Source: JADJOY01 sp046331705 [NCBI: bacterium]
Lineage (GTDB): Bacteria; JADJOY01
NCBI GenBank assembly: GCA_046331705.1
Contig: JAXLQJ010000002.1
Coordinates: 62,001-126,000, forward strand
Direction: 5' to 3'
Length of the DNA: 64,000 nt
Made by a program: the position numbers and the translations under genes. Under the pieces are notes generated by a model. The model searched no databases and was not told where the DNA came from. It worked only from the letters and a program-made list of their open reading frames with translations. How positions within the stretch are numbered: position 1 is the first letter of the stretch; every line of letters begins with the position of its first letter. Of the stretch, positions 33,913 to 42,858 are shown piece after piece.

Positions 33913-35814
33913 TCAGGGGACCGTCCAGCGCGGCGGCAGCGGCGGCAAGCGGTGGGCGCGCGCCCACTCGCTCCACCACGTGTCGAAATCCTCGGGGAAC
34001 ACGTCGTCGCCGACTCCCTGGCGCGTCCAGAGCTCGAGCGCCAGCGCTCCGCCCACCGTGTCCGCGAGGGCGACCCCGAAATACTCCTCGATCGGCACGG
34101 GCTGCCCTTCGAACGGCGGCGGCGTTCCCGCCGAATAGCCCGAGAACGATCCGCGCTGGATGGCGAAGCGGATGCGCCGCGCATCGCCGAGCGCGGGACC
34201 GGCGGCGCACACGAACTGCGACGGCGTGACGAGCACGCCGGCGCCGAAATGATCCCACGCGACCCAGGCATCGTTGCGATCGAGCCCCGCGATCCGCTCG
34301 ATGATCGGCTTCACGATCGGGTGCGGCTCGTACCAACCGAGGACCCCGAGATTGGCGTCGAGGCTGCGGCCGAGCCGCGCGGCGGCCCAGCGATTCGCGG
34401 ACACGATGGCCGTGTCGAGGTCGCCTTCCGCGGCGAACGGCTCGCCGCCGAGCTTACCGAGCGCCGTGAGCGCCGCCACCACGACCGGCCGCTCGACGGC
34501 GGGGTCCAGGCAATTCGCGAGACGCAGCAGCACGAGCACGTTCTCGTCCGAGCGGTCGCGGGACATCAGCGCGAGCCCGAGGTTGCGCAACGCGGGCATG
34601 CCGGTGAGCGGATCGACCACCGCCCTGCCGACACGTCCCCCGATCGACGGCACCAGGGCCACGCCAGCGACCGCGGCGCAGAGCAGCAGCACCGGCGCGG
34701 CGCGCGCCAGCTTCCAGATCGCGAGCTGCTCGGGCGCGGGCGGCAAGCGCGCGAGCGAATGGACGTCGAGGGCGGGCTCGCGGCGGTCACCCGAACCGTC
34801 GCCGGCCGCGTCGTCGGGGTCGGGGTCGAGCGTGCCCGGGAACATCTCGTCCGCCCCGACCGCCGGGCTTTCCTCGAGCGCCACTGCGAGGAACGCCGCC
34901 AGATCGCGGGCGCGATCGCGCGCAACCTCGACCGTCCGTCCCGCGCCGAGCTGCTCGTCGCTCTCCCCGCCACGAAGCTCGACGAGCCACTCGCCGCGAT
35001 CGGACGGCGACGCCAGCGCGCGCTTCGCCCAGCCCACGCGCAAGCCGGCGGGCAGCGCCTCGGTGCGTCGCGCGAATGCCAGGGGTCCGAGCGCCCGGAA
35101 GCGCGAGCGCGTGCGAGCCGCGCGATCGATCTCGATCACCTGCCACGACGCGAGCAACGCTCCCGCCGCCGCGAGCAGCCCGCCGAACACCACGCCGCCC
35201 CAGGCCACCGACTGCCCCTGGAGCCACAGGAACGCGAGCCCCACCGCCATCATCGGCACGCCGGCGGCCACCTGCCGGCTCATCGTCACGATGCGAAAGG
35301 TCTGGGCGGCGCCGGCCACGGCACCGAACCGCTCGGCGCGCCGCACGAGGACGTTGAGCAGGATCGTGAAGATCGCCGGCAACACCAGGATCCAGGCGAG
35401 CGTGCGGACGGCGCGCCGCTCGAACGCGCCGACGTCGTCGACGTCGCCCCAGCGCACCCGCAAGCTGTCGTGGTTGATCCCGGTGGCGGGCAGCTCCGGG
35501 TTGAACCACACCGAGATCCGCGAGCCCACCGGGTGCGCGGCGATCGAGGCCGCGTCGCTCGCGAGCTCCTGCTCGGTGCCGTCGATGGTGCCGCGGAGCG
35601 TGCAGTGGACCGGCGAGGTGCCGGTGCGATGTCCCTGGGCGTCGTATTCGGGCTGACCACCCGTGCACGCGGAGCCCGTCACGACGAGCTCCGCGCGCCG
35701 GAATCCGGCGGCGTGACGAAGCACCAGCGAACGATTCCAGATCCCCGGGCCCACGATGAAGCCCAGCAGCACCACCAGCACGAGCACGGCGCGAACGAGC
35801 GTCCGGCCGTTCAC
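33913..35814 (-). CDS. large membrane protein with DUF3592-like domain
   Basis: 633 residues. N-terminal hydrophobic anchor (about 8-26). Residues 40-115 resemble DUF3592, with a GSRISVWFNPELPA segment like the conserved G-x-x-v-x-v-x-y-n-P of that family. Helices at about 136-158, 180-200, 204-228 and again 377-397. An acidic loop (DPDPDDAAGDGSGDR) precedes the last helix. The C-terminal 230 residues are soluble, begin with helical repeat-like segments (LVLLRLANCLDPAVERPVV) and end with a Trp-rich tail. No function known. Convergent with the desaturase gene. Confidence 0.65.
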   Translation of the reverse strand: MNGRTLVRAVLVLVVLLGFIVGPGIWNRSLVLRHAAGFRRAELVVTGSACTGGQPEYDAQGHRTGTSPVHCTLRGTIDGTEQELASDAASIAAHPVGSRISVWFNPELPATGINHDSLRVRWGDVDDVGAFERRAVRTLAWILVLPAIFTILLNVLVRRAERFGAVAGAAQTFRIVTMSRQVAAGVPMMAVGLAFLWLQGQSVAWGGVVFGGLLAAAGALLASWQVIEIDRAARTRSRFRALGPLAFARRTEALPAGLRVGWAKRALASPSDRGEWLVELRGGESDEQLGAGRTVEVARDRARDLAAFLAVALEESPAVGADEMFPGTLDPDPDDAAGDGSGDRREPALDVHSLARLPPAPEQLAIWKLARAAPVLLLCAAVAGVALVPSIGGRVGRAVVDPLTGMPALRNLGLALMSRDRSDENVLVLLRLANCLDPAVERPVVVAALTALGKLGGEPFAAEGDLDTAIVSANRWAAARLGRSLDANLGVLGWYEPHPIVKPIIERIAGLDRNDAWVAWDHFGAGVLVTPSQFVCAAGPALGDARRIRFAIQRGSFSGYSAGTPPPFEGQPVPIEEYFGVALADTVGGALALELWTRQGVGDDVFPEDFDTWWSEWARAHRLPPLPPRWTVP

Positions 35815-35836
35815 GAGCGCCCCCGCACCGCGGGCC

Positions 35837-37012
35837 TCACAGCCGCACGCAGCGCACGCCGTCCTTCTCCATCTCGACGACGCACAGGTTGCACGGCACG
35901 CAGCGCGATTCGGTGGCGAGCCCAGCCTGGAAGCGCTTGGGCAGATCGGGCTCGGCGATGAGCGCCCGGCCCATCGACACCAGCTCGAAGCCCGCGCTCA
36001 TCGCACGGCCGATCCCGGCGACGGTCTTGACGCCGCCCAGCAACGCCACCGGGATGCGCACCGCGTCGGCGACGCGCTTGGCGCCCTCGAAGAAGAAATT
36101 CTCGTGGAACGGATACTCCTTCACCACGATGCGCCCGAAGAGCTTGAGCCCCACGCGCCTGAGCGCGCCAGACTGCACGGCGACCATCTCGTTCACCGGC
36201 ACCGTGCCACGCAGCATGTAGAACGGCGTACGGCTCACGAAGCCGCCGCTCGGCACCAGCGCATCGGCGCCGGCGGCTTCCAGCGCACGCGCCACCACGA
36301 CGGCGTCGTCGTGGGTGACCCCGCCGCGAAAGCCGTCGTCGAGGTTCATCTTCACGAGCACCGCGGCGCGACCGCCGACCGCGGCCCGCACGCGCTTCAC
36401 GATCTCCGCCGGCAATCGCACGCGCTTCTCGAGCGTGCCTCCCCAGTCATCGCGACGGCGGTTGGTGAAGGCGCTCACGAACTGGCTCAAGAGATAACCG
36501 TGGCCCACGTGGATCTCGACGGCGTCGAAGCCGGCCTCGACGGCGCGGCGCGCGGCCGTCACGAAATCCTCGACGATGCGCGCGATGTCGCCCTCGGTCA
36601 TCGCGCGGCACACGCTCATCCCGTAGAGGTTGAGGGCCCGCGACGCGCCCATCGGACGCCCGCCGATCACGTGCTTGTCGGCGAAGTAACCGGCGTGGCC
36701 GAGCTGGATGGCCGCCAGCCCACCTTCGCCGTGGACCGCGTCGGTCAGCCGCCGCAGCGGAGCCACGATCTCGGGACGCATCCACAGCTGGTGCTCGAAG
36801 GTGAGACCGTCGTGCGCCACCGCGCAATACGCCACCGTGGTCATCGCGGTGCCGCCCGCGGCGATGCCGCGGTGGTGCTCGACGAGCTTCTCGGATGGAA
36901 CGCCGTTCGGGGACATGCCCTCGAAGGTCGCCGTCTTGATGAAGCGGTTGCGAAGCCGAAGCGGCCCCAGCGAGGTCGGGGTGAAGGCCTTTTCCACGTC
37001 TCCGAGCGTCAT
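35837..37012 (-). CDS. NADH:flavin oxidoreductase, old yellow enzyme family
   Basis: 391-residue FMN TIM-barrel enzyme. RLRNRFIKTATFEGM at the N-terminus, AIQLGHAG (substrate loop), EIHVGHGYLLSQF (active-site His pair), and VSMGRALIAEPDLP near the end. It stops after a short Cys-rich tail, CVPCNLCVVEMEKDGVRC, recalling the 4Fe-4S site of 2,4-dienoyl-CoA reductases, but the second, FAD/NADPH-binding half of those enzymes is missing. Possible roles are enoate or 3-keto-steroid reduction. It lies 22 bp before the DUF3592 gene on the same strand. Confidence 0.85.
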   Translation of the reverse strand: MTLGDVEKAFTPTSLGPLRLRNRFIKTATFEGMSPNGVPSEKLVEHHRGIAAGGTAMTTVAYCAVAHDGLTFEHQLWMRPEIVAPLRRLTDAVHGEGGLAAIQLGHAGYFADKHVIGGRPMGASRALNLYGMSVCRAMTEGDIARIVEDFVTAARRAVEAGFDAVEIHVGHGYLLSQFVSAFTNRRRDDWGGTLEKRVRLPAEIVKRVRAAVGGRAAVLVKMNLDDGFRGGVTHDDAVVVARALEAAGADALVPSGGFVSRTPFYMLRGTVPVNEMVAVQSGALRRVGLKLFGRIVVKEYPFHENFFFEGAKRVADAVRIPVALLGGVKTVAGIGRAMSAGFELVSMGRALIAEPDLPKRFQAGLATESRCVPCNLCVVEMEKDGVRCVRL

Positions 37013-37237
37013 GCACCGCAGCGTGCCACGCGATCCGAGTGCGCGGCGAGGCGGCTGGCGGACGCGGGCGGCCGCCGCGCGCGCGCCGTCGCGCCTCGGT
37101 CCGGGCGGGCGCGGTGCGGGCGGGGTGCGCAGGCTACCCGCGCAACCCGGTGCCGCGCGGGGCGGCGAGTGCTATAGATTCGCGCTTCCCCGGGCGGTGC
37201 AAGGGCCCCCCGGGCGAGCCCCGACCAGGACCGAGCC

Positions 37238-38023
37238 ATGAACTATCGGACGATTCGCTACGAGACCGCCGACCAGGTGGCGACCATCACGCTCAACCGC
37301 CCGGAGTCGCGCAACGCCATCAGCCCGCTGATGATCAACGAGATCATCCACGCGCTCGAGTGCGCGCGGGCGGACGACGAAGTGCGCGTCATCGTCATCA
37401 CCGGGGCCGGCAAGGGATTCAGCGCCGGCGGTGACCTCGGGATGATGGGCGGCGGCGGCAACGACGGCGACGGCGAGACGGTCGAGATCAAGCACGGCTT
37501 CCCGGCGCTCAATCTCGCGTTCGCGCGGAACTCGAAGCCCACGATCGCCAAGGTGAACGGCCACGCCATGGCCGGCGGTCTCGGGCTCATGGTGGCGTGC
37601 GATTTCGCGATCGCCTCCGACAAGGCCGAGTTCGCGACCCCCGAGATCAACGTCGGCCTCTTTCCGATGATGATCATGGCCAACATCTTCCGCAACGTGC
37701 CGCGCAAGCGCGGCCTCGAGCTGGTGCTGCTCGGCGAGCGCATCGACGCGCGCGAGGCGGAGCGGATCGGTCTCATCACCCGCGCGGTGCCCGCCGCCGA
37801 GCTGGACACCGCGGTCGACGCGCTGGCCGCGAAGCTCAAGGCCAAGAGCCCGGCGATCCTGCGCCTCGGCCTCGAGGCCTTCTACGCGCAACAAGACATG
37901 GCGCTCGAGGAAGCGCTGCCCTACCTCGAGCAGATGCTGGGGCGTTGCTTCGAGACCGAGGATTTTCGCGAGGGCGTCGCCGCATTCCTGGAGAAGCGCC
38001 CACCGCGATGGAAGGGGAAGTGA
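37238..38023 (+). CDS. enoyl-CoA hydratase/isomerase (crotonase)
   Basis: 261-residue crotonase. Oxyanion-hole segments TGAGKGFSAGGDLGMM and HAMAGGLGLMVACDF; ATPEINVGLFP holds one catalytic-type Glu. A Gly-rich insertion (GGGGNDGDGE) follows the first oxyanion loop. Probably cytoplasmic hydration or isomerisation of an enoyl-CoA. Heads a four-gene rightward run with PfkB kinase and two unknown genes; only 4 bp to the next start. Confidence 0.85.
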   Translation: MNYRTIRYETADQVATITLNRPESRNAISPLMINEIIHALECARADDEVRVIVITGAGKGFSAGGDLGMMGGGGNDGDGETVEIKHGFPALNLAFARNSKPTIAKVNGHAMAGGLGLMVACDFAIASDKAEFATPEINVGLFPMMIMANIFRNVPRKRGLELVLLGERIDAREAERIGLITRAVPAAELDTAVDALAAKLKAKSPAILRLGLEAFYAQQDMALEEALPYLEQMLGRCFETEDFREGVAAFLEKRPPRWKGK

Positions 38024-38027
38024 CCGC

Positions 38028-39011
38028 ATGCGCTACGACGTCTTCGGTGTCGGCAACGCGATCGTCGACTTGCAGCTCAAGATCGACGATCAGTTCCTCG
38101 ATCACATCCGCGTCGCCAAGGGATTGATGACCCTGGTCGACGCCGATCGTCAGGTGGAGATCCTGGGCACGCTCGCCGACCGCTCGGTCTCGCGTTGCTC
38201 GGGCGGCTCGGCGTGCAACACGGTCGTGGGTGTCGCGCACATGGGCGGGACCGGCGCCTACGCGTGCAAGACCGGCAACGACGATCTCGGCGAGTTCTAC
38301 GTGAGCGACCTGAGGCACCTCGGGATCGCGGTGCCCGTGCCCGCCGCCGAGGGCATCACCGGAACCTCCGTCATCCTCATCACTCCCGATGCACAGCGCA
38401 CCATGCTCACGCATCTGGGCATCTCGTCGAAGCTGGACCCCGCGGACCTGCCCGCGGACGAGATCGCGCAGGCCGAGTACCTCTACGTCGAGGGCTATCT
38501 CTTCCCCGGCGAGGAGACCCGCGCCGCGGCGCTCAAGGCCATCGAGATCGCCAAGGCGCGCGGCGTGAAGGTGGCGCTCACGCTCTCGGACGCGTGGGTG
38601 ATCGGCACCTGCCGCACGCTCTTCTGGGAGCTGATCCGCGGCCCGGTGGACCTCCTCTTCGCGAACAAGGAAGAAGCGCACGCCTTGGTGGGCACGGACG
38701 ATCCCATCGAGTGCGCGCGCACCATCCATCGCCACGCCACCAACGTGGCGCTCACGCTGGGCGTCGATGGCTCGCTGCTCATGCACGGCAACGAGGTCTT
38801 CCCGATCGAGGGCGTCCACACCCAGGCCGTCGACACCACCGGCGCCGGCGACATGTACGCTGCGGGTGTCCTCTACGGGCTCACCCACGGCTTGAGCTGG
38901 CAGCAGGCGGGGCGGCTCGGCTCCCATGCCGCCGCCAAGGTCGTCGGCCAGATGGGCGCGCGGCTGCCGCGCGCCTTCACCGCCGACGAGATCCGCGCGA
39001 TGGCGGGCTGA
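38028..39011 (+). CDS. PfkB-family sugar/adenosine kinase
   Basis: 327-residue ribokinase-fold kinase. Substrate-side GGSACNTVVGVAHMGG near residue 60, ANKEEAHAL, and the ATP/anion-hole signature DTTGAGDMYAAGVLYGL with catalytic Asp. The overall order is closest to adenosine kinase-like PfkB proteins (GNAIVD start, LTLSDAWVI). Likely phosphorylates adenosine or a related nucleoside or sugar. Starts 4 bp after the crotonase stop, so co-transcribed. Confidence 0.85.
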   Translation: MRYDVFGVGNAIVDLQLKIDDQFLDHIRVAKGLMTLVDADRQVEILGTLADRSVSRCSGGSACNTVVGVAHMGGTGAYACKTGNDDLGEFYVSDLRHLGIAVPVPAAEGITGTSVILITPDAQRTMLTHLGISSKLDPADLPADEIAQAEYLYVEGYLFPGEETRAAALKAIEIAKARGVKVALTLSDAWVIGTCRTLFWELIRGPVDLLFANKEEAHALVGTDDPIECARTIHRHATNVALTLGVDGSLLMHGNEVFPIEGVHTQAVDTTGAGDMYAAGVLYGLTHGLSWQQAGRLGSHAAAKVVGQMGARLPRAFTADEIRAMAG

Positions 39012-39054
39012 GCGCGTCACTCGCGATCGGCCAGAAAAGGAAAGGAAGACCCTC

Positions 39055-39645
39055 ATGACGACCCTGAAGGAGCTGCTCGCCAACCCGGGCGTGCGGCTCG
39101 CCGAAGTCACGAAGCACCTCGACGGTCTGAGCCGTTCGGAGCGCATCCTCGAGTGCATGACCCTCGACCGCCGCGCCCAGGAGCGTCTCTGGCAGATCGC
39201 CGAGCACAGCCAGCCGCTGGACCTCGACTACCTCCTGCCGTCCAGCGCCGAGCCGCTCGATCCCTACCCGTTCGAGGGCAAGAACTCGCTGCCGGTGTTC
39301 ACCCGCTTCCAGAAGGTCTTCTACAAGACGCAGGAAGGAACGATCGGCGGCTACAACAACTCGAGCGTCGGGCCGGTGGTCGGCCCCGGGTACTACGTGA
39401 CCCATCTGTGGGACGCTCGCCCCGGCGAGCTGGCGGTCGATTACCTGCAGGTGCCGAAGTCCAAGCCCGCGGCGTGGCCGCCCATCAAGCCGAACGACGT
39501 GGGCGTGAGCCAGTTCGTCTATGGTGGCATGGTCGATTTCCTGCGCTGGGTCAGCGACGACGTCGTGATCGGACGCGCCTACAAGAAGGGCCAAGACCCC
39601 ATGCCCAACTGGTTCGTGTTGTGCCGAACCCGGCCACGCGCCTGA
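39055..39645 (+). CDS. hypothetical protein, pair member A
   Basis: 196 residues, ATG 39055 with AAAGGAAG upstream. N-terminal third is helical (LKELLANPGVRLAEVTKHLDGL). From about 80 it has a beta-rich domain, VFTRFQKVFYKTQEGTIGGY, followed by VDYLQVPKSKPAAWPP and a Trp/Tyr-rich region. No Cys cluster or signal peptide apart from one Cys in ILECMT and one in VLCRTR. The QKVFYK..E..GGYN segment resembles FQKFKKGFYLRPDE..GYN in the next protein, so the two are likely paralogues. Function unknown. Confidence 0.7.
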   Translation: MTTLKELLANPGVRLAEVTKHLDGLSRSERILECMTLDRRAQERLWQIAEHSQPLDLDYLLPSSAEPLDPYPFEGKNSLPVFTRFQKVFYKTQEGTIGGYNNSSVGPVVGPGYYVTHLWDARPGELAVDYLQVPKSKPAAWPPIKPNDVGVSQFVYGGMVDFLRWVSDDVVIGRAYKKGQDPMPNWFVLCRTRPRA

Positions 39646-39655
39646 GGAACTCACC

Positions 39656-40216
39656 GTGCGGATCGCCGCGCAACAGCTCGTACGTCTGCCCGAGGTAGAG
39701 CTCGATCTGCGCATGCGCGGGGGACGCGCGCCGCGCATCGAGGCGCTCGTGGGCTGGGAGTTCCGGGGCTTCAACGTCCCCGCCGTGACCGGGCTCTTGG
39801 GCTTCCAGAAGTTCAAGAAGGGCTTCTACCTGCGCCCCGACGAGAGCGCCGGCGCGGGGTGCTGCCACGGCTACAACGTGCTGGTGGCGCAAAACGAGCT
39901 CCACGAGCCCTGGCTCGCGAAGCCGTCGGAAGGGATGCCCAAGCGACACGGCTTCTACGACGTGGCGCCGGTGTCCGCGAGCGCTCGGCACCGGCTCTAC
40001 CCCAACGCGCTCTTGATCGACTACGGGGTGCGCGAGAACAGCCGGGTCAACCCCGAGCGGCTGATCCGCGACTACCTGGTCCAGCCCGATCCCAGCGATC
40101 CCGACGTGCTGCTCGGCTTCGCCACCATCGCGCTGGGCTTCACCACCGTCCGGTTCGGCTTCTTCGTCCTCGATCGCGACCAGCCACCCGTCGGATTCAC
40201 GCCGCCGAGTCGCTAG
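39656..40216 (+). CDS. hypothetical protein, pair member B
   Basis: 186 residues, GTG start at 39656, 10 bp after pair member A. Beta-rich with FRGFNVPAVTGLLGFQKF, GFYLRPDESAGAGCCHGYN and a closing hydrophobic VRFGFFVLDRDQPP. Shares with A the F-QK-F-K-G-Y-N core and a similar total size, suggesting a small-molecule-binding barrel, but I cannot name the family. Last gene of the run that starts with the crotonase. Confidence 0.65.
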   Translation: MRIAAQQLVRLPEVELDLRMRGGRAPRIEALVGWEFRGFNVPAVTGLLGFQKFKKGFYLRPDESAGAGCCHGYNVLVAQNELHEPWLAKPSEGMPKRHGFYDVAPVSASARHRLYPNALLIDYGVRENSRVNPERLIRDYLVQPDPSDPDVLLGFATIALGFTTVRFGFFVLDRDQPPVGFTPPSR

Positions 40217-40311
40217 AAGCCGGTTGCGCGTCGTGCTTCGCGCCGCGCCAGGCTCCTCACACCACGTCCTCTCGGGGCTCTCGACAGACCCCCGACCCGC
40301 GCGGCGCTGCC

Positions 40312-40914
40312 TCACCGGATCGGCGGCCTGGAACCGCTGGAACCGTCCTCCGCGCAAACCCAGCGCTCGTTGGTGAGCGACGTGAGCACGTGGTCGCGCC
40401 ACGCGCCGCCGATCCTCAGATAGTCCCGCGCGTAGCCCTCGACCACGAAGCCGAGCCGTCGCAACAGCCGACCGCTGCGCTCGTTGGTCGGCTGGTGGTT
40501 CGCCATGACGCGGTGGAGCCTCATCTCCTCGAAGACGTAGGCGATCGCGGCGGTGAGCGCCTCCGCCATCAAGCCCTGCCCCTCGCAAGCTCCATCGAGC
40601 TTGTAGCCGAGATGGCACGCCTGGAACGCTCCCCGCACCACGTTCGAGAACTGGATCTCGGCGAGCACCGGCCCGCGCGGATCCTCCCGCGCCACCGCCA
40701 CCAGCACCAGACCGCGGTCCTCGTGGTGGTCGCGCTCGGCGCTCGTGACCCGGCGCGCCACCGCCTCCGCCAGCGAGCCCTGGTGCGGCGGCGGGCTGAA
40801 GCGCGCGAAGTGCTCCGCGTTGCGCTCGTTGAACGCCAGCACGCGCTCGAGGTCGGCGGGCTTGGGCACGAACAGCACGAGCCGCGCGGTGGTGAGGGTC
40901 GGCGGTCGGTTCAC
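40312..40914 (-). CDS. GNAT acetyltransferase, RimJ/RimL-like
   Basis: 200 residues, GTG 40914 chosen because it overlaps the upstream stop (GTGA) and gives the usual family length. TTARLVLFVPKPADLERVLAF is the standard RimJ-type start; YKLDGACEGQGLMAEALTAAI is the acetyl-CoA pyrophosphate loop (Q/R-x-x-G-x-G/A variant), and HRVMANHQPTNERSGRLLRRLGF is the classical motif B. Probably acetylates a protein N-terminus or small amine. Third gene of a tightly overlapping operon. Confidence 0.85.
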   Translation of the reverse strand: MNRPPTLTTARLVLFVPKPADLERVLAFNERNAEHFARFSPPPHQGSLAEAVARRVTSAERDHHEDRGLVLVAVAREDPRGPVLAEIQFSNVVRGAFQACHLGYKLDGACEGQGLMAEALTAAIAYVFEEMRLHRVMANHQPTNERSGRLLRRLGFVVEGYARDYLRIGGAWRDHVLTSLTNERWVCAEDGSSGSRPPIR

Positions 40915-41300
40915 GCCGCGGCGCCCTTTCGAAGGTGCTCGCTCACGAGCATCGAGAGCGCGCCGAAACCGAGCAGATTCAGCCCCGGGACGAAGAGGAC
41001 GATCGCCCACAGCAGCGTGGCGCGCGAGCCGAGCGCGCGGGCCACCCGAACCCCGGCACCCAGACCGGCGAGCGCGAACATCATCGAGACCGCCGCCAGC
41101 GCCCCCGCAGCGAGGCGCGGCTCGACGGCGTCGAACAGGGGCGCCGGGCTGCGAAAGGCGAGCACGGCCGCGATCGCGAAGAGCCACTGGAGCGCGAACC
41201 ACGCGGCGAGCTTGCGGTGCTCGGAGCGCACGTTCGCGACGGCGTCGGCGCGCTGCGACGCGCGGCGGCGCTCGAGCTTGCGGGTCAGCTCCTCGTTCAC
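40911..41300 (-). CDS. small membrane protein of the nudix-GNAT operon
   Basis: 129 residues, GTG start 41300, overlapping both neighbours by 4 bp. A basic helical N-terminus ([20 protein letters not shown]) precedes three or four hydrophobic segments at about 33-49, 64-83 and 92-117. No family recognised. Position between RNA pyrophosphohydrolase and acetyltransferase genes with stop-start overlaps supports a real, co-translated gene. Confidence 0.65.
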   Translation of the reverse strand: MNEELTRKLERRRASQRADAVANVRSEHRKLAAWFALQWLFAIAAVLAFRSPAPLFDAVEPRLAAGALAAVSMMFALAGLGAGVRVARALGSRATLLWAIVLFVPGLNLLGFGALSMLVSEHLRKGAAA

Positions 41301-41803
41301 CGTCGCCGCGCCTTCTTGAGCGGCTTCGCCAGGTGCCGGAACTCGTCGACGACGCGCTGGTAGACGGCGCGCTTGAACGGCACGATCAAGGCCGGCACGT
41401 CGTCGATCGGCACCCATTTCCAGGCGGCGAACTCGGGATGATCGGTCTCGAGATCGATGTCCGAATCACCGCCGGTGAAGCGCATCGCGAACCACTTCTG
41501 ACGCTGACCGCGATAGCGACCGCTCCACACCTTGCCGAGGAGCTTGTCGGGCAGGTCGTAGTCGTACCAGCTCGCCGACTCGCCGAGGAACTCGGCGGCG
41601 TCGGTGCCGATCTCCTCGACCAGCTCGCGCAACGCCGCGGCGCAAGGCTCTTCGCCCTCGTCGATGCCACCCTGGGGGAATTGCCAAGCGGGCGTGTTCT
41701 GGTCGATGCGCCGGCCGACGAAGACCCGTCCCGCGCGGTTGATCAGCACCACGCCGACACACAGTCGGTAGGGGAGGCTCTCTCGTTCGATCGACCTTCG
41801 CAT
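41297..41803 (-). CDS. rppH: Nudix hydrolase, RNA pyrophosphohydrolase RppH-like
   Basis: 168 residues, ATG 41803 with GGAGGG eight bases upstream. Starts with [19 protein letters not shown] and [16 protein letters not shown], features of RppH/diadenosine polyphosphate hydrolases; the Nudix box spans [10 protein letters not shown] to LVEEIGTD with all Glu residues. YDYDLPDKL and [12 protein letters not shown] also match RppH. RppH removes pyrophosphate from 5' triphosphate mRNA or hydrolyses dinucleoside polyphosphates. First gene of a three-gene overlapping operon. Confidence 0.9.
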   Translation of the reverse strand: MRRSIERESLPYRLCVGVVLINRAGRVFVGRRIDQNTPAWQFPQGGIDEGEEPCAAALRELVEEIGTDAAEFLGESASWYDYDLPDKLLGKVWSGRYRGQRQKWFAMRFTGGDSDIDLETDHPEFAAWKWVPIDDVPALIVPFKRAVYQRVVDEFRHLAKPLKKARRR

Positions 41804-41902
41804 CGCTCGCCCTCCGCATCGGCGGCGCACCTCGAACCGCGCCCGGGCCTCGCATGTATCCTACTCGCGCGCGACCCGTCGATCGTCGCCGCGAGCAACC
41901 CC

Positions 41903-42772
41903 ATGGACATGACCCTGAGCCTGCCCCGGCGCTTCGAGCGCGCCTACCCGCCCACCCTCCCCGCCGCTGGCGCGGCTCGTTGGCTGGTGTTTCGCGGCGA
42001 GGAGCTGGTGGTGAGCGAGTGCGGCACCACCGTCGAGCTGCTCACGGGCGACGCGCTCGGCTGCGGTCTCGGCGCCGAGGTCCGCGAGATCGTCCACCTG
42101 GGGCGCCTCGACGGCGTGAGCTGCCTCGCGGGCAGCGTCCCCGGCGATGCGCACCTCGACGAGGGCCTGCGGACGATGGACCTGCGCACCCTCTTCGAGC
42201 ATCTGCCCGCGGACCTCTACGCGGTCGCCGGCTACGCCTACCAGCTGGTGCGCTGGCAGCGAGCGAGCCGCTTCTGCGCCTTCTGCGGCGCCGCGACCGG
42301 CCCGGTGGAGGGCGAGTGGGGGCGGCGCTGCGGCGGCTGCAACCACGTGACCTACCCGCACGTCAGCCCGTGCGTGATCGTGCTGATCCACGACGGGGGC
42401 GATCGGTTGCTGCTCGCGCATCGGCGCGGCCGCGGCGCGATGCGCAGCTTGATCGCGGGCTTTCTGGAGCCGAGCGAGAGCCTGGAAGAGGCGCTCCGGC
42501 GCGAGGTGCGCGAGGAAGTCGGGCTCGAGATCGACGACATCCGCTACTTCGCGAGCCAGCCGTGGCCGTTCCCGCACCAGCTGATGGTGGGGTTCTTCGC
42601 GCGGCACGCGGGCGGCGAGGTGCGGCCGGACGGCGACGAGCTCGACGAGGCGCGCTGGTACGACGTCGACGATCTGCCGACGCTTCCCGGTCCGATCAGC
42701 ATCGCGCGCCGGCTCATCGACGCGTTCGTGACCGACCGGATCGCGCTCCGCTCGGCTGGACGGAACGACTAG
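41903..42772 (+). CDS. nudC: NADH pyrophosphatase NudC
   Basis: 289 residues from ATG 41903. A variable N-terminal domain (1-120), then a zinc ribbon with CAFCG and CGGCNHVTYPH, then the Nudix box GFLEPSESLEEALRREV plus EEVGLE, followed by the NudC-specific SQPWPFPHQLMVGFF. These motifs in this order are diagnostic of NudC, which cleaves NAD(H) and removes NAD caps from RNA. It is divergent from RppH gene, so two RNA-cap processing Nudix enzymes lie back to back across a 99-bp gap. Confidence 0.92.
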   Translation: MDMTLSLPRRFERAYPPTLPAAGAARWLVFRGEELVVSECGTTVELLTGDALGCGLGAEVREIVHLGRLDGVSCLAGSVPGDAHLDEGLRTMDLRTLFEHLPADLYAVAGYAYQLVRWQRASRFCAFCGAATGPVEGEWGRRCGGCNHVTYPHVSPCVIVLIHDGGDRLLLAHRRGRGAMRSLIAGFLEPSESLEEALRREVREEVGLEIDDIRYFASQPWPFPHQLMVGFFARHAGGEVRPDGDELDEARWYDVDDLPTLPGPISIARRLIDAFVTDRIALRSAGRND

Positions 42773-42858
42773 AACGCGTTTCAATCCGCCGCCGTCACCG
42801 CGCCGGAGCCGGGCTCGCCGCCGGGCGCCCCGAGGCGCGTGCCCCCCGAGGTCCACTC

